Shown: piece by piece, positions 10,851 through 25,300 of the stretch
How the letters are laid out: every line of letters begins with the position of its first letter
How positions within the stretch are numbered: the first letter of the stretch is position 1
NCBI GenBank assembly: GCA_012064415.1
Contig: SSNU01000313.1
Location: 193,848 to 257,847 of the forward strand
Length of the DNA: 64,000 nt
DNA from: Gyrodactylus bullatarudis
Lineage: Eukaryota > Platyhelminthes > Monogenea > Gyrodactylidea > Gyrodactylidae
Direction of reading: 5' to 3'
The notes under the pieces: model-generated
Seen by the model: only the letters and a program-made list of their open reading frames with translations
What the model was told of the DNA's origin: nothing
The model's database searches: none
Translations under genes and position numbers: made by a program

Positions 10851-13824
10851 ATAAAGCCAATTTTGTTTTGTTGAAAATCACATAAGAAATAAATAATTTT
10901 TGATACTTGCGATGAGTCTATTTAAAATCGATTACATGTAGCTAGATTAAAATTGAAATAGAATGATAACTTTGAAACCAAATGTACTCTGTTGTATACA
11001 ATTTTCAACTCAGCCTAAGTTTTTCTATATTTTAAGAACAGTTATGATAGTCTAAGATATGAGGATTTTGATTCAAGATATGTTCCCTTCTTTTCATTGC
11101 ATTTTGAAACTAATAAAATTTAACGGAATCATTTCAAAGACCTTAAAAGCGTGTTGATCTTTAAAAATCTTTATTTCTGCATCAATAGATTTTTTATTTG
11201 TTAATCGTGTTTATTTTTTTTGTTAGACATAAATCTTATATTGAAAATAAATAAAAAGTATAGATACAACTTATAAGGAGAATCTGAATGCATAATAGTA
11301 GATAAATACAAATACAAAATAATGAATTTAAAAAATTAAAAAAAATATTTTTTCCAAATTTTTTAACAAGAATTAGTTTGGTATACATGCTGGCTGAAAG
11401 GGTTAAGATTTGAAGATTTTGAAATAATTTCTCTATCTGATCATGGGATCTCTCAGAAATTCATCAAAAATTGTTGTTCGAGTATGGCATATTTTTTCAA
11501 AGGGACATTTTAAATATCGAACGATTTAAAAAGTATCCATTACTATCGTTCAAATTTGAGGGAAAATTATCGCACCTTCGTCAATTGAAATGAGGAAAAT
11601 TTCAAATATGGTATGAACTTGAATGATTTATTTGAGCCCTATGGCTATAAACATATCATACCTGATTTAATACAATAGTAACAACTATTAATATATGTTG
11701 TTGAGTTGAATAACATGGCAACTAAATTATTACACTAATGATCAATGCCTACCTCTCATTTTGAAATCAAATTCTCATCACCATTCACTATATTTTCCCT
11801 CTTCCACGAATGATAATGAAATCATTTTCAAAATGATGTATGCTCTAATGAATCTTTCAAGAATTTTGAATTTCACTTATAATTATTAGGTTCAATAATT
11901 TGGTGGGGATCTTATTATAATTAAATGAAGAAAATGGTATAGTAAAGCCAGGATGTAGAATTGATTTTCACACAAATTGTATTATGATACTCTCTAAGCA
12001 GAATAGTCATCTCAATAATATTTTTGTTTTGAGTTTCTTCTCATGACACCTTGAAGAAACAGTAATTAAAGTACATGCGTAGTAAGAACAAAAGAAGATG
12101 ATCTGAGGTATTTTTTTGTTTTGTTTACCTGTGAAACAATACAAAAGAAGAAGATTCAACAATTTACATTTTTCGCATTTGTCGTGTAAGGTGAGAAACA
12201 AGCAAGCCTACCTCAATCTTCTTCGTACTCTCAGATGTGTGTCAAAGTTGAAGGATCTCATTAATCATAAACAAAAAGTTTTTACATGACTAATCATTAA
12301 CACATGGAGGTAAAACAGCAAATTTCAATACGATTAGTTCTGATTACTTACTTTTCAATTACAGTAATATTTCAAGAGATTAACAAACTCGTGGTCATGT
12401 GGCCCTGAAAGATTTATCTTATTTTTATTCAAATCGAAAATTATTATTTGATTTAATCAAACATGTCTAATGTATGAAAAACCATTAATAATAATGTTAA
12501 GATGTTCCTCACCATGTTTTTTATGGATAAATTTTGATAAAAAAAGTGATACTCAAGAAAACATGTGATATATGGTGTTCTTCTTCTACTTCTTAAAAGC
12601 AAGAATTTGGCCCCTTTTCACTTCTCCTATCAGGAGTAGGACGAAACAGAAACTTTCTTAATGAATTTATGTTTTCATGTTTTCCTTCTTATAAGATGGT
12701 GTTTTTTCCAAACCAAGCTAACATAAATTAGCTATTAACTTGAGCATCTATTCCTGGCCAATTGAACATTTAACCAAGAATACATGTGCACTGCATATAA
12801 ATATTGACTTATTGATGTTCAAAAGTTTTCCAATTCATTAAAAAAAACCATATGGCTATTTACAAGATGAAAGAATATTATCCATTTTCTGTTAAATACA
12901 ACTCAAGACGATAGAATTATCTGATTGTATCAAAGCAGGATGAATTTCCAAATGATGAATAATGTCACAAGTATTTATTTATGACTCATAAGCATATTTT
13001 TTCTAGTTCGTTCTAATTTTGCCCTTACGGGAAACCTTTATTGAAGAGGCAAGAAGATTTGCCAAATCCAGATTTCATCTGTTTGCCGATTTAGACATTT
13101 GTCTGGGAAATAAAATTCTCTAGATGAATAATACTTGCAAGCAATCTGTTCGAGATGACTAATAAACAAGAAAATCAACGTAGTCTTTGATTTAGTCCAG
13201 CCCTCGATGGTTAATTTGTCAAGATTTCAAGCTCAGCAGGAAACTGAGTTGAACCCTTTGATGTGCAAATTTAATTTTTATATCAACTGTGATATTGAAC
13301 AAACCCCTTACCAGATTTCCTAAAAATCGAGGGATTGTCACTAGATGAAGGAGCTTGGATAAATAAATTATCTAACAGTATTTGGATTATTAAATCAAAA
13401 GAGCTAGAAAATTTTATTTCCAAAGTTTATTCAGGTTGATTGAACTCCCTCTTCTAACAGGCCAAGGATGTTTTGTTATTTCAAGCTGTGAAAAGAGCTA
13501 TAATTGGAATAATTTACTTTTAATGTTTTATGTTTCAATATCTTCTTTTTGATGCTGATTTTTTTCGAATATGAACTATCTTTTAAAGGAAATTTGAGTA
13601 GAATCTTAAAGATAATTTAATGGGATATTTTGATACATTGTTACTATGCCCAAGAGTGTTTAAAAACATGATTACTACTACTCAAGTGGGAATACAGATA
13701 AATATAGCCGTATTAAATGTTTTTAACGAGAAATTAAAAAAATAATGGATAATTTTCTAGACATTATTATTGAAATGATTTTACTAACTCCAGAGCTTTT
13801 GATTTAACATTTTATAATCGTATT
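10851..13824. other. Gene-poor sequence, nothing recognised
   Basis: About 3 kb of AT-rich DNA. Frames are short and AT-driven, no splice-consistent gene was assembled, and no repeat arm longer than chance was noticed. Confidence 0.45.
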
Positions 13825-14095
13825 AAAATAGAAATAAAAGATATATTAACACCAAATACGTATTTCTTAAAGGATCATCAGTGGTATCACTTTAAAAATG
13901 ATAACAGTTAAATAATTTGAATGAAAATAATAATTTACAATTTTGAAAGAAATAGTAAAAGTTTAAAAATTAAGAATATACGCAAGCTGAAAAAACACCA
14001 AAACTCTACATTAAATAGCAACAGTGGAGAGAAAAGTGAAAAAGCTCACATAGACTAAGGTAGTTGAAGATTACATGAATAGTTTTTCTGAACAC
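13825..14095 (-). mobile_element. Penelope-like element pseudo-LTR, antisense copy
   Basis: Read on the minus strand, this matches the 263-bp pseudo-LTR of the intact element at 30-33 kb. The shared stretch includes the gagctttttcacttttctc block and the tgttgctattta block. A hammerhead-like core lies near its other end (13849-13887). It is diverged and has no attached ORF, so it is probably an old solo or truncated copy. Confidence 0.7.
13849..13887 (-). ncRNA. Hammerhead-like ribozyme motif in a pseudo-LTR
   Basis: On the minus strand the order is: a stem I strand ATACCA, core CTGATGA, an 8-nt linker, GAAA, palindromic stem III (ATAC/GTAT), a UH cleavage position, and the stem I partner TGGTGT (six pairs with one GU). 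The intact Penelope element has the same architecture with different stem I and stem III sequences, which looks like covariation. Stem II is essentially absent, so activity is uncertain. Penelope-like elements are known to carry hammerhead motifs in their pseudo-LTRs. Confidence 0.5.
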
Positions 14096-17000
14096 ATAGA
14101 TTGGGTTTGTATTGATTGATAAAGAATTTCTCCTTTACCCATACATCTATGCTGTCATCCCCAGGGTTTTGTATAAAACGGAAAAATTTGAAATTGAAGC
14201 TACGTGGTTTTTCTGCTTAAGATGTCTATAAAACCGCAGTATCCTTATGTAGATGATCATTAGATCATAATCGATCAGATTTATTATTTTTAAATTGTTT
14301 TTTATTATTTTACAATCAGATCTATTTCGTAATCGCTCAATGTTTTTATTGAATTCAATATAATAATTTTATTTTAAGAATCAATTCAATAAAAAAAGAA
14401 TACAAGGGAACAATTGAGATAAGTTTTTGTGCGTGATGAAACTTTGAATCTGGAAAAATATATTTCTAATTATGATATGAAAAGTAAAAATTTTAAATTA
14501 TTGATAAAATATTCCAAAGCCAGTTTAAAAACCAAGTCTCATTAAGGGTACATGCTATCGTTGATAAATAATATCTTTAATTAAGGATAAAATCAAGGGA
14601 AATTTCAAAAGATGGGATTCTTTTTTATCGTAATTAAATTTTTATCATGATCTTCCCTGTAATTCATAATTTCCAACGTTACCTGACCTCTTTTCAATTC
14701 ATAAATTTGAAAAAGTATTTCTAATTTTTTTTGGTTTGAATCGAATTTTGCTTCATTGTAAATTAGAGGAAACCGTTTTTCCTTATGATATTAAAACTGA
14801 AGCTTCCATGCGATATATCCTCATACTAAACTGTATTTTACAGAGAAAAGTAATAAAAAGATGTAGAAGATTTGATTTATCAAGTTATTTCTATATAAAT
14901 CTCATCTTTTCCAATTTTCAAATTCATTCTTTTACTTTCGAAGCCAAGATTTTTGTTATTTGAATCATGAAACTTTTTTTAGTGAAATCCTTAAAATGAG
15001 TTTGCAACTATGCCTAACTGGGAATGTTGAAGAAGGAAAGGAAGACGAAAACATATGCAAAATGAAACCTACAGCATAGATATACACTGGTCACATATGT
15101 TAACTGTTTTCTTTTCTATTGGGTAGATTTTACACTTCTCTATTCTTATTCTTTTGTCTAAATTATGCAGAAAAATAAAGAAGAGGGCTTGCCTGAGAAG
15201 TGAATACAGTGTAAACTTGAATAAATAAACAGATCTCAAGTCATCATTAGGATGATTTACCATCTCTCCGCACAGAGAGAGAGAGAGTGGGGTGCAGCAA
15301 AAGAGAGACACCAGCAAGTAAGTTTGGAGGGCTAGTAACTAAAAATGCTGTGAATAGGGGGAAATTTTCCATGCCTTGACAATAAAGATTTATACTCTTC
15401 TAGCCAAAATTTTGATCAATGATAAAAAAAGACCAGGCTGGAGAAAATTTAGACCACCCTCAATAATGAGAAACTCTAGAGTTTCCCTGTTTATTGAAAA
15501 TAACTTTTTTCTTCAATTTCCAAAATTAACAACCAACGCTTTCCACTATTTACCACTAACATGAATGGTAAATACGGCGGTTAAAATGCTATTTTTGATA
15601 TGTTGCTAGAATAATATCATGACTCATGAGAATAATGAAATTAACCTTCTTAAGCATCAAAAATATTTCTTCAAAACAATAATTTTGCTAAGTTTTCTAT
15701 TTCTTCAAAAGTTAATTTCTATTTTGTAAACTTTTTTCTGGGCTGGGCCCCTGTCATGAAAACTAATCTTATTTTTCTTGATTATTTCTTCATTTTATTA
15801 ATGCTCATTCTAAAGCTTCTCAATCTCGTAATAAAGACTGGTCTGAGTACAAAAATTTTAGGCTTTTATTTTATATATTCATTCCATGATTAAATGTTTG
15901 ATCATTGCGTTAAGACGTAATTATTTTAATTTACTTACAATGCTATTTTGTGACCGCCCTATCACTGATAAATCAGAACAGATTCTTTGATATCACACGT
16001 ATCTCAAATGGCCATTCTGTTTTTTATTAGATTTTGTATTATGTCATCGATGACATTCATCTCACTCTGAAATTTAGAAGAAAAATAGTAATGATAAAAT
16101 GTTTCATACGTGAAATTCAACCTCTATAGAAAAAATATACATAACCCTATGCAGTGCAGTATGGAGGTATGTATGTGGTCTAACCACTTGGAGACATTAT
16201 CGTACCCCAGCAGGGGTTAACTATTCAGATAGAATTCAGAACATACATTAGCATTTATTCCTTGGACAATTTTTATAGAAATAAACCAAAATTGGTACGA
16301 CACAACTGTCTAAAATGCATCCACAGTATATATAGTGTTCATAGTGTTAGCCTCCTTAGAGGTCCTTAGGGAATGTACATTATTCATTCATTAATGCAAT
16401 GGTTTCCTCATTACTCCATAGTACAATTAGAAACTTTAATAATACTTTCGAAAAAGAATTGATTGAATAAAGGTTATCATTTAACAATGAGAAATTCAAA
16501 TACCATTGAAATCCATGACTATCGTAAGGATCTCAAATGATGTCAAACTAAATTCTGATTTTATATCAAGATTTTTTTATTCTCAAAAGGGATGGAGATT
16601 TATCGATATTTTGCTTGTAAGGAAAAATTTTAACAACTGAATTTGAGAGATTATGTTTTTAATAATTTTGAATCTATTTATAGATTTGGTTGTTTATTTT
16701 TTTTGCTAGAAAAAGAGTATTTTTCATTTTTTTTGTTAGAAGAAAATCTTATATTCATTAGAAGATAATAATTTTTAAAATTTTGCTATTTTGCACTTTG
16801 TTAGAAATCCAGTAAACCTTGACCTATGCCAGGTATTTTTCCATCAAAAATATCTCTTGAGATGAAAAAAATTATAAAATTTGGTTGACTTTTCCTATCA
16901 AATATGAAATCTAACTTTCTAGTTTCCATGTTAACAAAAGATTAAAATGTAGAAAGGTGTAAGAATTAAAAATTCCGTTTATTCGACTTAATGCGAGCTG

Positions 17001-19368
17001 AAAAGTTTGGTTATCAAGATTGAACCTTAATATTAATTCATTTTTTATTTAAGATACACTTTACGGAAGTTTACTCAGAATTTGTCTTTAATAGAACTTA
17101 TTTATTCCTTTTTTCTTGTGTAAATTAATGGAGAAAAATCCTGGTGTCTTCTGATTCAAGGAATGAATAAAAAAATTACATTTAAAAAATGAGTTGTTGA
17201 AAATTCTTCCATGTTTACATTAGTCATCTAGTTGTGACTTTAATTCAGGCGTGAATGCTTTTTTGATTAAATTGACGAAAGCTTGCTTCTGTTTATCAAA
17301 ACAAGTTGATTGGAAATGCACTGAATCCTGAGTGTATGTGTTCTTTTTTCTCTCAAGTTACAATATGCTTTGTAAAATCTGCATGTGATATAATAATAAT
17401 CTGAAACATTCCACAGCTAAACCTTCCCCATGTTTGATTCACTTGCATTAATTCTAATCAACAACTCGAAAGTTAATCAAGCGAAGATCACACTATCCGA
17501 TTCTGGCTTTTATTGACAGATGAATCATCATTTGAAGAATATTGATTGATAGTATATTGCCATTATCAAATTTTATCTCAGAGGATAATAACTTTGTGAA
17601 AACAGTTTGATTTAGTATTTAAGTATGATGAAAATTGACTTTTAACAAAAATACAATAAGTTTGAAGATTCATTCAACAGTTCAAAGTCCAATTCATCGA
17701 AAAATCTTGATTCCATCTCAAAATAAAAATTCTGATCCAACAAAATTCGAGAAAGGGTAAATTTCCCAATAGGTTTTAATAAAATTTCCATGGAGAATAG
17801 ATTCATCCTGGATTTGAATAATTAAACATTTTCCCTTGTGAAGACTATAAAATGATGGCCGTCATGTTGAAAATGCAAATATTTTCCGTACTATTCTGTC
17901 AGGTAAGAGGATAGCGAATAAAATTATATTTTATGTCAATCCTTCTGTGGTACATGAAGCAGATTCATCTATAAAGGGAAGAAAGGATGGGAGTGTCAAA
18001 AAATATATTTTTACCCCGCCAGATGTCACTAATTAACAGAAGAAGCGTAAAAGTGAGCAAGAAAGATGTTAAAAGATGAGATACACCCATGCCTTTAGCA
18101 TTGTGGCATGAGAATAAAATTCCGTCAAAGAAACTTGAAACTTCTTTAAGATAGAAATGCTTTTATATAAGAAATAATTATTTAATTTTGAAAATACTCG
18201 TAATTCTATCATTTTACTCTAAGTCTTTGCTTTATTCTTCTTCACTAACCAGATGATTTTCGAATTTCTTGCAGACCCTAGTCTTCATGTCACATTATTG
18301 AATGATTAATTAACTCCAGTGCTTTTGATTTATCATGTTATTATGGAACAGATAAATTTCACAATTTATTTTTGTATTTAATTTCTATTTATGCAATCAG
18401 ATTTACCTTATAATTTGTATCTATATTTTTTAATTTCAATATATGGTTTATGTCTAACAAAAAAATAAAGATAAGCTCAAATTAATTTGTGCCGAAAATT
18501 GAGATTAAAGCATTTTCCATGGGAACTCAATTTGAATAAGAAAAGTCTAATCAAGTGAATTAAAGTCAAAATTCATTGCCTAAATACAAAAGAAATAGAC
18601 CAACAAAATGGGGGTAAGCTCGGGTATAGTCACAGGTAAGCTGAAATTTTTTACCAAGCTTATCCGAACTGAGTTAGATTTTTAAATTATTCGACTCGTA
18701 AAGATAAAATGAAATTAGTTAATTTTCGACTTTTCTTCAGTTTAGTTCATTATATGGTTTTAATTATACAACCGTTGAAAAACCACAAAATATATTGAAT
18801 TTAATCACAGAACTACTTTAAAGTAAATTGAATATTCTAAACTAAATCTCATGTAGAATAAAGAACATCATGGCAATGATAAATTAATTTATTTAAAATT
18901 CCGAAAATATGCTTGAAATTACATCTTGTTTCTTTAACATTGATGAGGATTCTAAATTGATACAATCATTTTAATAATAAAACAAATAATGAAGGATATT
19001 TCTTCTGTTAGCCTCTATTAAACATAATTTTTGTTTATAATATGTTGCTCGTTAAATACAGAATTTAAGTATTAAAACAATTCTCGCAAGGGTCTTGGTC
19101 TATTCTTTACAATTAAAATAAGCCCTTCGAAGTGTCTTCACAAGATAATTCTAATTGAAACAGGTACTTTACTTTCCTAATGAAACAGTGAGGGGTAATG
19201 AGGTAAACTGAGAATTTTTTATATTATTTTACAAATTTTTAATATGAAAAGAGAGCAAGCAAAATAAACATTTGTCAAACCTTCTTCTTTATCTGATAAG
19301 GAATTAAAATAATTTACACGGAGCTTGATGTAAATTTTCTTGTATTTTGAAGTATCAGCCAACTTGGT
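14096..19368. other. Gene-poor sequence downstream of the tetraspanin gene
   Basis: About 5 kb of AT-rich DNA without a supported gene. A short stretch near 18.30 kb resembles part of the repeat near 13.78 kb (both contain aactcca(g)(a/t)gcttttgattta). A small C4/G4 hairpin lies near 16.21 kb. No exon set, RNA gene or complete element was recognised. The 3' UTR of the tetraspanin gene must occupy the right end. Confidence 0.4.
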
Positions 19369-22300
19369 CTACATATAGGTTGGAATTGGTTCATGATCAC
19401 TTGACCAGGTATCGTTGAGCATGCAGCACATTGTCAATGTTGATACCATACCAATAATCTAAAAGATAGTTATTTAATTTAAACAAAACTACTTTCAAGT
19501 ATATATGCAATTATAAAAACTTTTAATAATTTTATTCCTAAAAAATGAAATAAACACGTGACTACATTTATGAAATTAATACATTATGATAAAATTAACT
19601 TACAAATAGTACTCCCAAGCCAATACCGAGTCCTGTGATCTTTCTAAGATTATCCCTCACAAAAGTGACCAATTCCCCCTCACATCCCTTGATTGAACGG
19701 AGAAGAAGAATTAATGCTTTTATAAATTTTCTTCATTTCTACATTAGTTTTTCTTCTTCCGGAAACACTTAAAACACTTACCTTTTCGTAATACTCAGAG
19801 GAACAAGAATCGGGAATGTTTCCGTTGTAGTTTGAAGCTGAGTCGACACCACAGCACTTGAACTGAAAGAAAAATTAAAATTTTTTTTGTGTTTTTTAGA
19901 ATTTGTTCGAGATGAAATTGTGACTTACTTTTCTTTGAATGTAATCCATAGCTTTGGATTTATTTGTATCAGGAGAGTAAACCATTTTTTCCAAGTTCTT
20001 TCTGAGTATTCCAGTCATCTGTAGTGATAAGGATTGAATTAAATTTTGTATAGAAAACGTTTGATGAATTATGTCATTCATGCCTGAAAATCCCGAATCT
20101 TTTAAATCACCGCTCAATTTACAATGGCTAGCCTAGTCTTTACTTTAACATTTCATTCAATTGAAAATATCCTAAATGAAAATTATACCTTAATTTGAGA
20201 ATGTGATTAGTACTCTTTTGATAAGAAATGAATCAAGCAGGTCACCTGCTTTTTCGAAGGAATTTTATGCTGGCTCTATTAATTACTATATCGAGATTAG
20301 GGTTTCTTTACTATCAAATGAAGTAAACATGATTATTTTCAACCTGTTCATCTATTCAATCGATATATTATGCATTCGAATTTATCATGGTTCTTGAGAA
20401 AAGGAGGTAAAACAACTCCCCAACTGAGAAAATGACTCACTTTTTCACTGTTGGCAGATGCCCATAAGCCAGCACCCATGAGAAGGGCGAATGACAGAAA
20501 TAGTGTCAAGAAGAACTGAAAGTAAAAAAAATCGATTAGACATATTTTAACTTTAAATTTAGAAATTTAAATAGAGAAATTGTACAATACTGATCAGTTT
20601 GAATTCATATTTAGCCGAGAAAAGAATTAGAAAGTTAAACAAAGTTAACACCTCCCCTCAGACAGTCTGCACTAGTTGAAAAGTCTGGTAACATTATTTG
20701 TAGTATTTTCACAAAGCAAACAAATGTTTTTAGCAAATGCTTTTGTCTCTAAATTCAAGATCTGAGTCATTGTAGGTTTTTTTTAAGTTGGCCAGATACA
20801 TTTTGTGATGATCCATCACACTCTTTCTATTGGTCGCTTACAAGTAGGTATGACTAACGAAGTTCCAATGTCCCATATACGGTACATCTCATATCTTCTA
20901 AACTAGCTATGATACAAAAAAACAAAAAAGCATCATATTCGCAATGTCATATTTAGTAACTCATGTAAATTTTAGAATTTTCCCATGAAAAAAATGTCTT
21001 CTGGGTTTTAAAGGGTTAAATAAACTACATTTTGAGTTGGAAATGATTCCTTATTCGGTTGAAACAAACAAAACCGTTGAATTTCGAGAATTAAAAAAAG
21101 TGAACTCACGATAAACAGAAGCCATTGACTCTTTCTGAGGGCTCCAAGAAATCCAATGACACAAACAACCATAATTATCAAGCCGACAGCAATCAAGAGA
21201 TTTGCACCTAGAAATTTACAATAAAAAGTAATTTTTAATGTTTTTTTATTATAGTACAATCTGTAAAAATCTGATCAGTAATTTCTAAAATTAGCAGTAA
21301 CAACACGGGAAGCAAATTGCAAAAACTATTCCTCTTAATGAATAAAAAATTTACCCAGTTATTTGAATCTTAAGCATATAAATGATGGATTTCTTTTGAA
21401 ATGTCAATGCTAGAATATTTCCTTGTTTAAAATGAGTAGGAAAAGATTATGTTTATTTATAAGAAATAATTTATAAGTTTTACTTGTATTTGCAAAAATA
21501 TTAATTTCTATCAGATAAAACGTGATCATTTTTTCTCGCATTAGGAATCAATGCTACTTGTTGCATAAAAACCTATGTAATGCATCAAGCAGTAGTCACC
21601 TGTGAGAAAAAAATTTGTTATGAATGTTAATGATTTTTTTTACGTTAAAAGATCTGTGATGCATTAGGTGTTGGTACAATTTCATCATTTTCAGCTGACT
21701 AAATTATCCTCGATTACATTCATTAAATGTTATTTATAATCTTCAAAGGAATGAATTACAAATAAATATTCGATAGTAGTTTAGAGATGCCAGATTCGAT
21801 ACTTCATCTTATTCTAAATTTTCACGCCTCTGATAGTTATGTCACAATTAAAAATTTATAGAAGGAATAAATTTTAAATATTGGCGAATTTTCATCTAAA
21901 GCTAGTTTAGAAAAATTGAAGGAAAATATATTTAAACCTAATGTACATTTCTTGAAGTATCATCAGTGGTAATTATTCAAAATAATATAAGTTAAAAGTT
22001 CATTCAAAATGATACTTCAAGAAATGTACATTTGGTTTAAATATATTTTCCTCCAATTTTTCTAAATTATCAATTTAAGTTGATTTTCGGACTTGTTTGA
22101 AAAACTACGTGAATTACTTATTCGTAATAAAGCTAGTTAATATGAAGATGGGAATTTATGCTTTTTACAAAACTATCAATTTTTTCACCAAGAAATCGAA
22201 TTTGATCAAGATATTTTGGAATCTAGATCGTAGGTTCCACTTTTAGGATCTGAAGAAAAAAAATTTGAAAAAAATCAAATTTTAAGAAAGTTATGGCATA

Positions 22301-25300
22301 TTTCAAATCTCTATATTTAATCTTAAGAAAATATCAAGATTCTATTAAAATTCTGAAGCCAATTCTGTCAGTAATAAGTCTCAAACATATTAAATGATTC
22401 AAGTTTTGAAAAGTCAACCCTTCTTTCTTCATGGCTGGCTTATTCTTTGTCGTAAGCTTAAAATGTATACGCTAAAATGAAGAGCAACCCAATTCCCTCT
22501 TTGAGCCACGACAAGAATTTTTCGTAAAATCGTTTAAAGGCCTTTTTTGAATTGTAAAATTTTGTCAAATTTCAATGCGCAACTCTTAAAAATCTGATCT
22601 GTTGATGGGGCAAAGTTCTAGGATGCCTCATTTGGTGTCGAAACCATATGAAAAGATTATGTAATAAAAAGGTTGCTAGTTTTCTTTATCATTCAGGGAT
22701 CATAAAAATATTCCATAGTGCATAGAAGAGATTCATGTGCTTTTTTGGAACGAAAAGCCTAGATTTTCATGATCAAAAAGAGAATAACTATGAAACTCGT
22801 GTTCTTGACAAAAGCCAGAATTGCAAAAAAATTGCCAAAAGATATGATATCATGACGATGTGGCCCTTTCTTAATGAAAACTAGAATAAACACATTATAA
22901 GATACAGTTCATTCGAATGATTTTCCCTATGGAGAATTCTAGAAAATCAGATAGGGATGATTCTATTTTTCAAAATAGAAAAATAAACGGGGAGTATCAG
23001 ATGATGACCAAAGATAGATTTTCCAAATCTGCATATACATTCCACATTGCCTACTGTAAGTATAATATAATATATATCCTCGTTGGAATATACAGATGAA
23101 AACAAGCTGAGTGTGTAGAGGATATATATTGAGAGACTCCGTTTAACATGTATTAACGTGATAAACGGGATATCCTAGAGATGAACCAAAGATTAAACTA
23201 CACGTGATGATTTGAAGGGATAGATAAAAAATCATATTTCTTTTATTTTAATAAGAGACAGTTTGGAAAAAAATCATGAATGCGATATACAACATAGAAG
23301 GAATTATGTTCCTTTTAATCGAATCCGAAACAGCTACATCCTAAATGACTGTATTTTTCATTAAGCACACGTCCTGCAAAAAGAAGATAATTAACTTGTA
23401 AGAGATATGGCTGACAGTACACTGCCGAACTTTTTTCATATCTCTCGAAATCAGTCTTCAATGATTCATCTTTAAGTTGAAATCAATTGATAGTAGAACT
23501 TGGAAAATACATTTTTTTCAGTTTAATGACTAAAACTACTGAGGAAGTAGCTTTTCTATAGATTAACCCTGTTATGTAATCACCATTTTCTAAAGCTAAT
23601 TAATATGAAGATTTTTTGGAATCAAGATCATGAAGCCCTCTTTCAGTATACACAGAAAAAAAATTTAGAAAAAATCAATTTTTAAGGAAAATAAGGCAAA
23701 TTTGAAATCTTGAAGAAGGGCCAAAATCCCATTTTTTTGAACTTGAGTTGAAAATTTTTGTTGATTTCAATGTGAGAGAGTGATCAAAAGTTGATTTTTA
23801 GGATCACAATAAGACAAAAGAACCGATGATCATCATAAAATTTTTGATAAATTCGTCATTTTTCTGGGATCTTGAAATATCAAATTTCATCGACTTTCAA
23901 GTAGCGAAAATGATGAAAAAATCTGATTTTTAAAACCAGATTCAGCATATTTAATTTCTTTGACTAATTGTGATCCTAAAAATCAACTTTTGATCACTCT
24001 CTCACATTGAAATCAACAAAATTTTTCAACTCAAGTTCAAAAAAATGGGAATTTGGCGCTTCTTCAAGATTTCAAATTCACCGTATTTTCCTTAAAAATA
24101 GATTTTTTCTAAATTTTTTTTCTCCGTATCGTCGAAGAGTCTACATTGGTCGACTATTAATAAGTGAAAAGTTTAAAAAATGCACGTATAATCTGTAAAC
24201 CTGTAATATTTGATAGACTTTTCATATTTTGTCTTGAGGCAATTGTATCAGCTAGAAAATCATCCTCCTGTTATGAGTGGAAATGAAACACGTGAGGCAA
24301 TAAAAGGAGAATTTGGAAAGAAAAAATATTTATGATTTTCCTACAGGATGGGGTTGTTTTTCTATTCAATACTACAATTCCAGAAATAATGGGAAAAGAA
24401 GTCTTTCTTCTCTTAAACAATATGGAAACTTTTAATCACGATTATAAATGACTTCGATAAATAAACAACAATGATCTGGTTCATAAAATAAATTAAGAGA
24501 CATATTTCTTAATTGTTTAATTGAGAATTTCTTACCTATGCATCATACAAATTTCTATGGAGTATTTATTGGAATAGATATGGTGTTATGGAAACCAATA
24601 TCTGAATGTGATAAAAAGTCTTGTTGGTATATATAGATTTTTGGTAAAAATCAATAGGAGATTTATATTTCTTTTGATCTTGAAGACACCTATAGAATTT
24701 GATTAGAATATAATAATGAAAGGAACTGATTCGAATATTAATCTTCAATATTCCTCAAGTGATAATTTAGTCATCATTATCTTTGAACAATAAGTTGACT
24801 TCCAAAACAAAATTGAGATTCGGAATTATTTTGATTTGTATTACAAATAAAAGAACACAATTGGGGACATTTAGACCCTACATTATAGGGTTATCACTTG
24901 TTTTCGTGCTCTAGTTTTCTATCGAAATCAGATTGAGGAAAAAGGTTAACCTTCCAGCTTTTATAGCAGACGGAAGAAATTGTAATACTAATTTTATGTC
25001 TGTTATGCATCAATTGAAAGACAAGCAACAGTTGATTCTATAGAAGAGGATCAATTAACAGTCAACACACGTTGGGAGATTTAGACTATAAAAATACGGT
25101 ATTCTTATAATGAATCATTGACTCTTGGATGGTAGGTAGTTTAATGTTTCAATAAAAAGAGAATTTTTCTTGTGGGAATAAAATTCTGCATTTCTTTCTA
25201 ATTTAATGAAAGCTAATGGAGAATATTCTGTAGATATAGAATAATAAAAAATATCCCTGTTGAAAAAAGAATTATTGAGATTTTAGATTCCTTGTTCTTT

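Noticed and set aside
14736..15564. Open frames of 60-80 codons on both strands
   Set aside because: No splice partners, no family resemblance, and AT-driven residue content.
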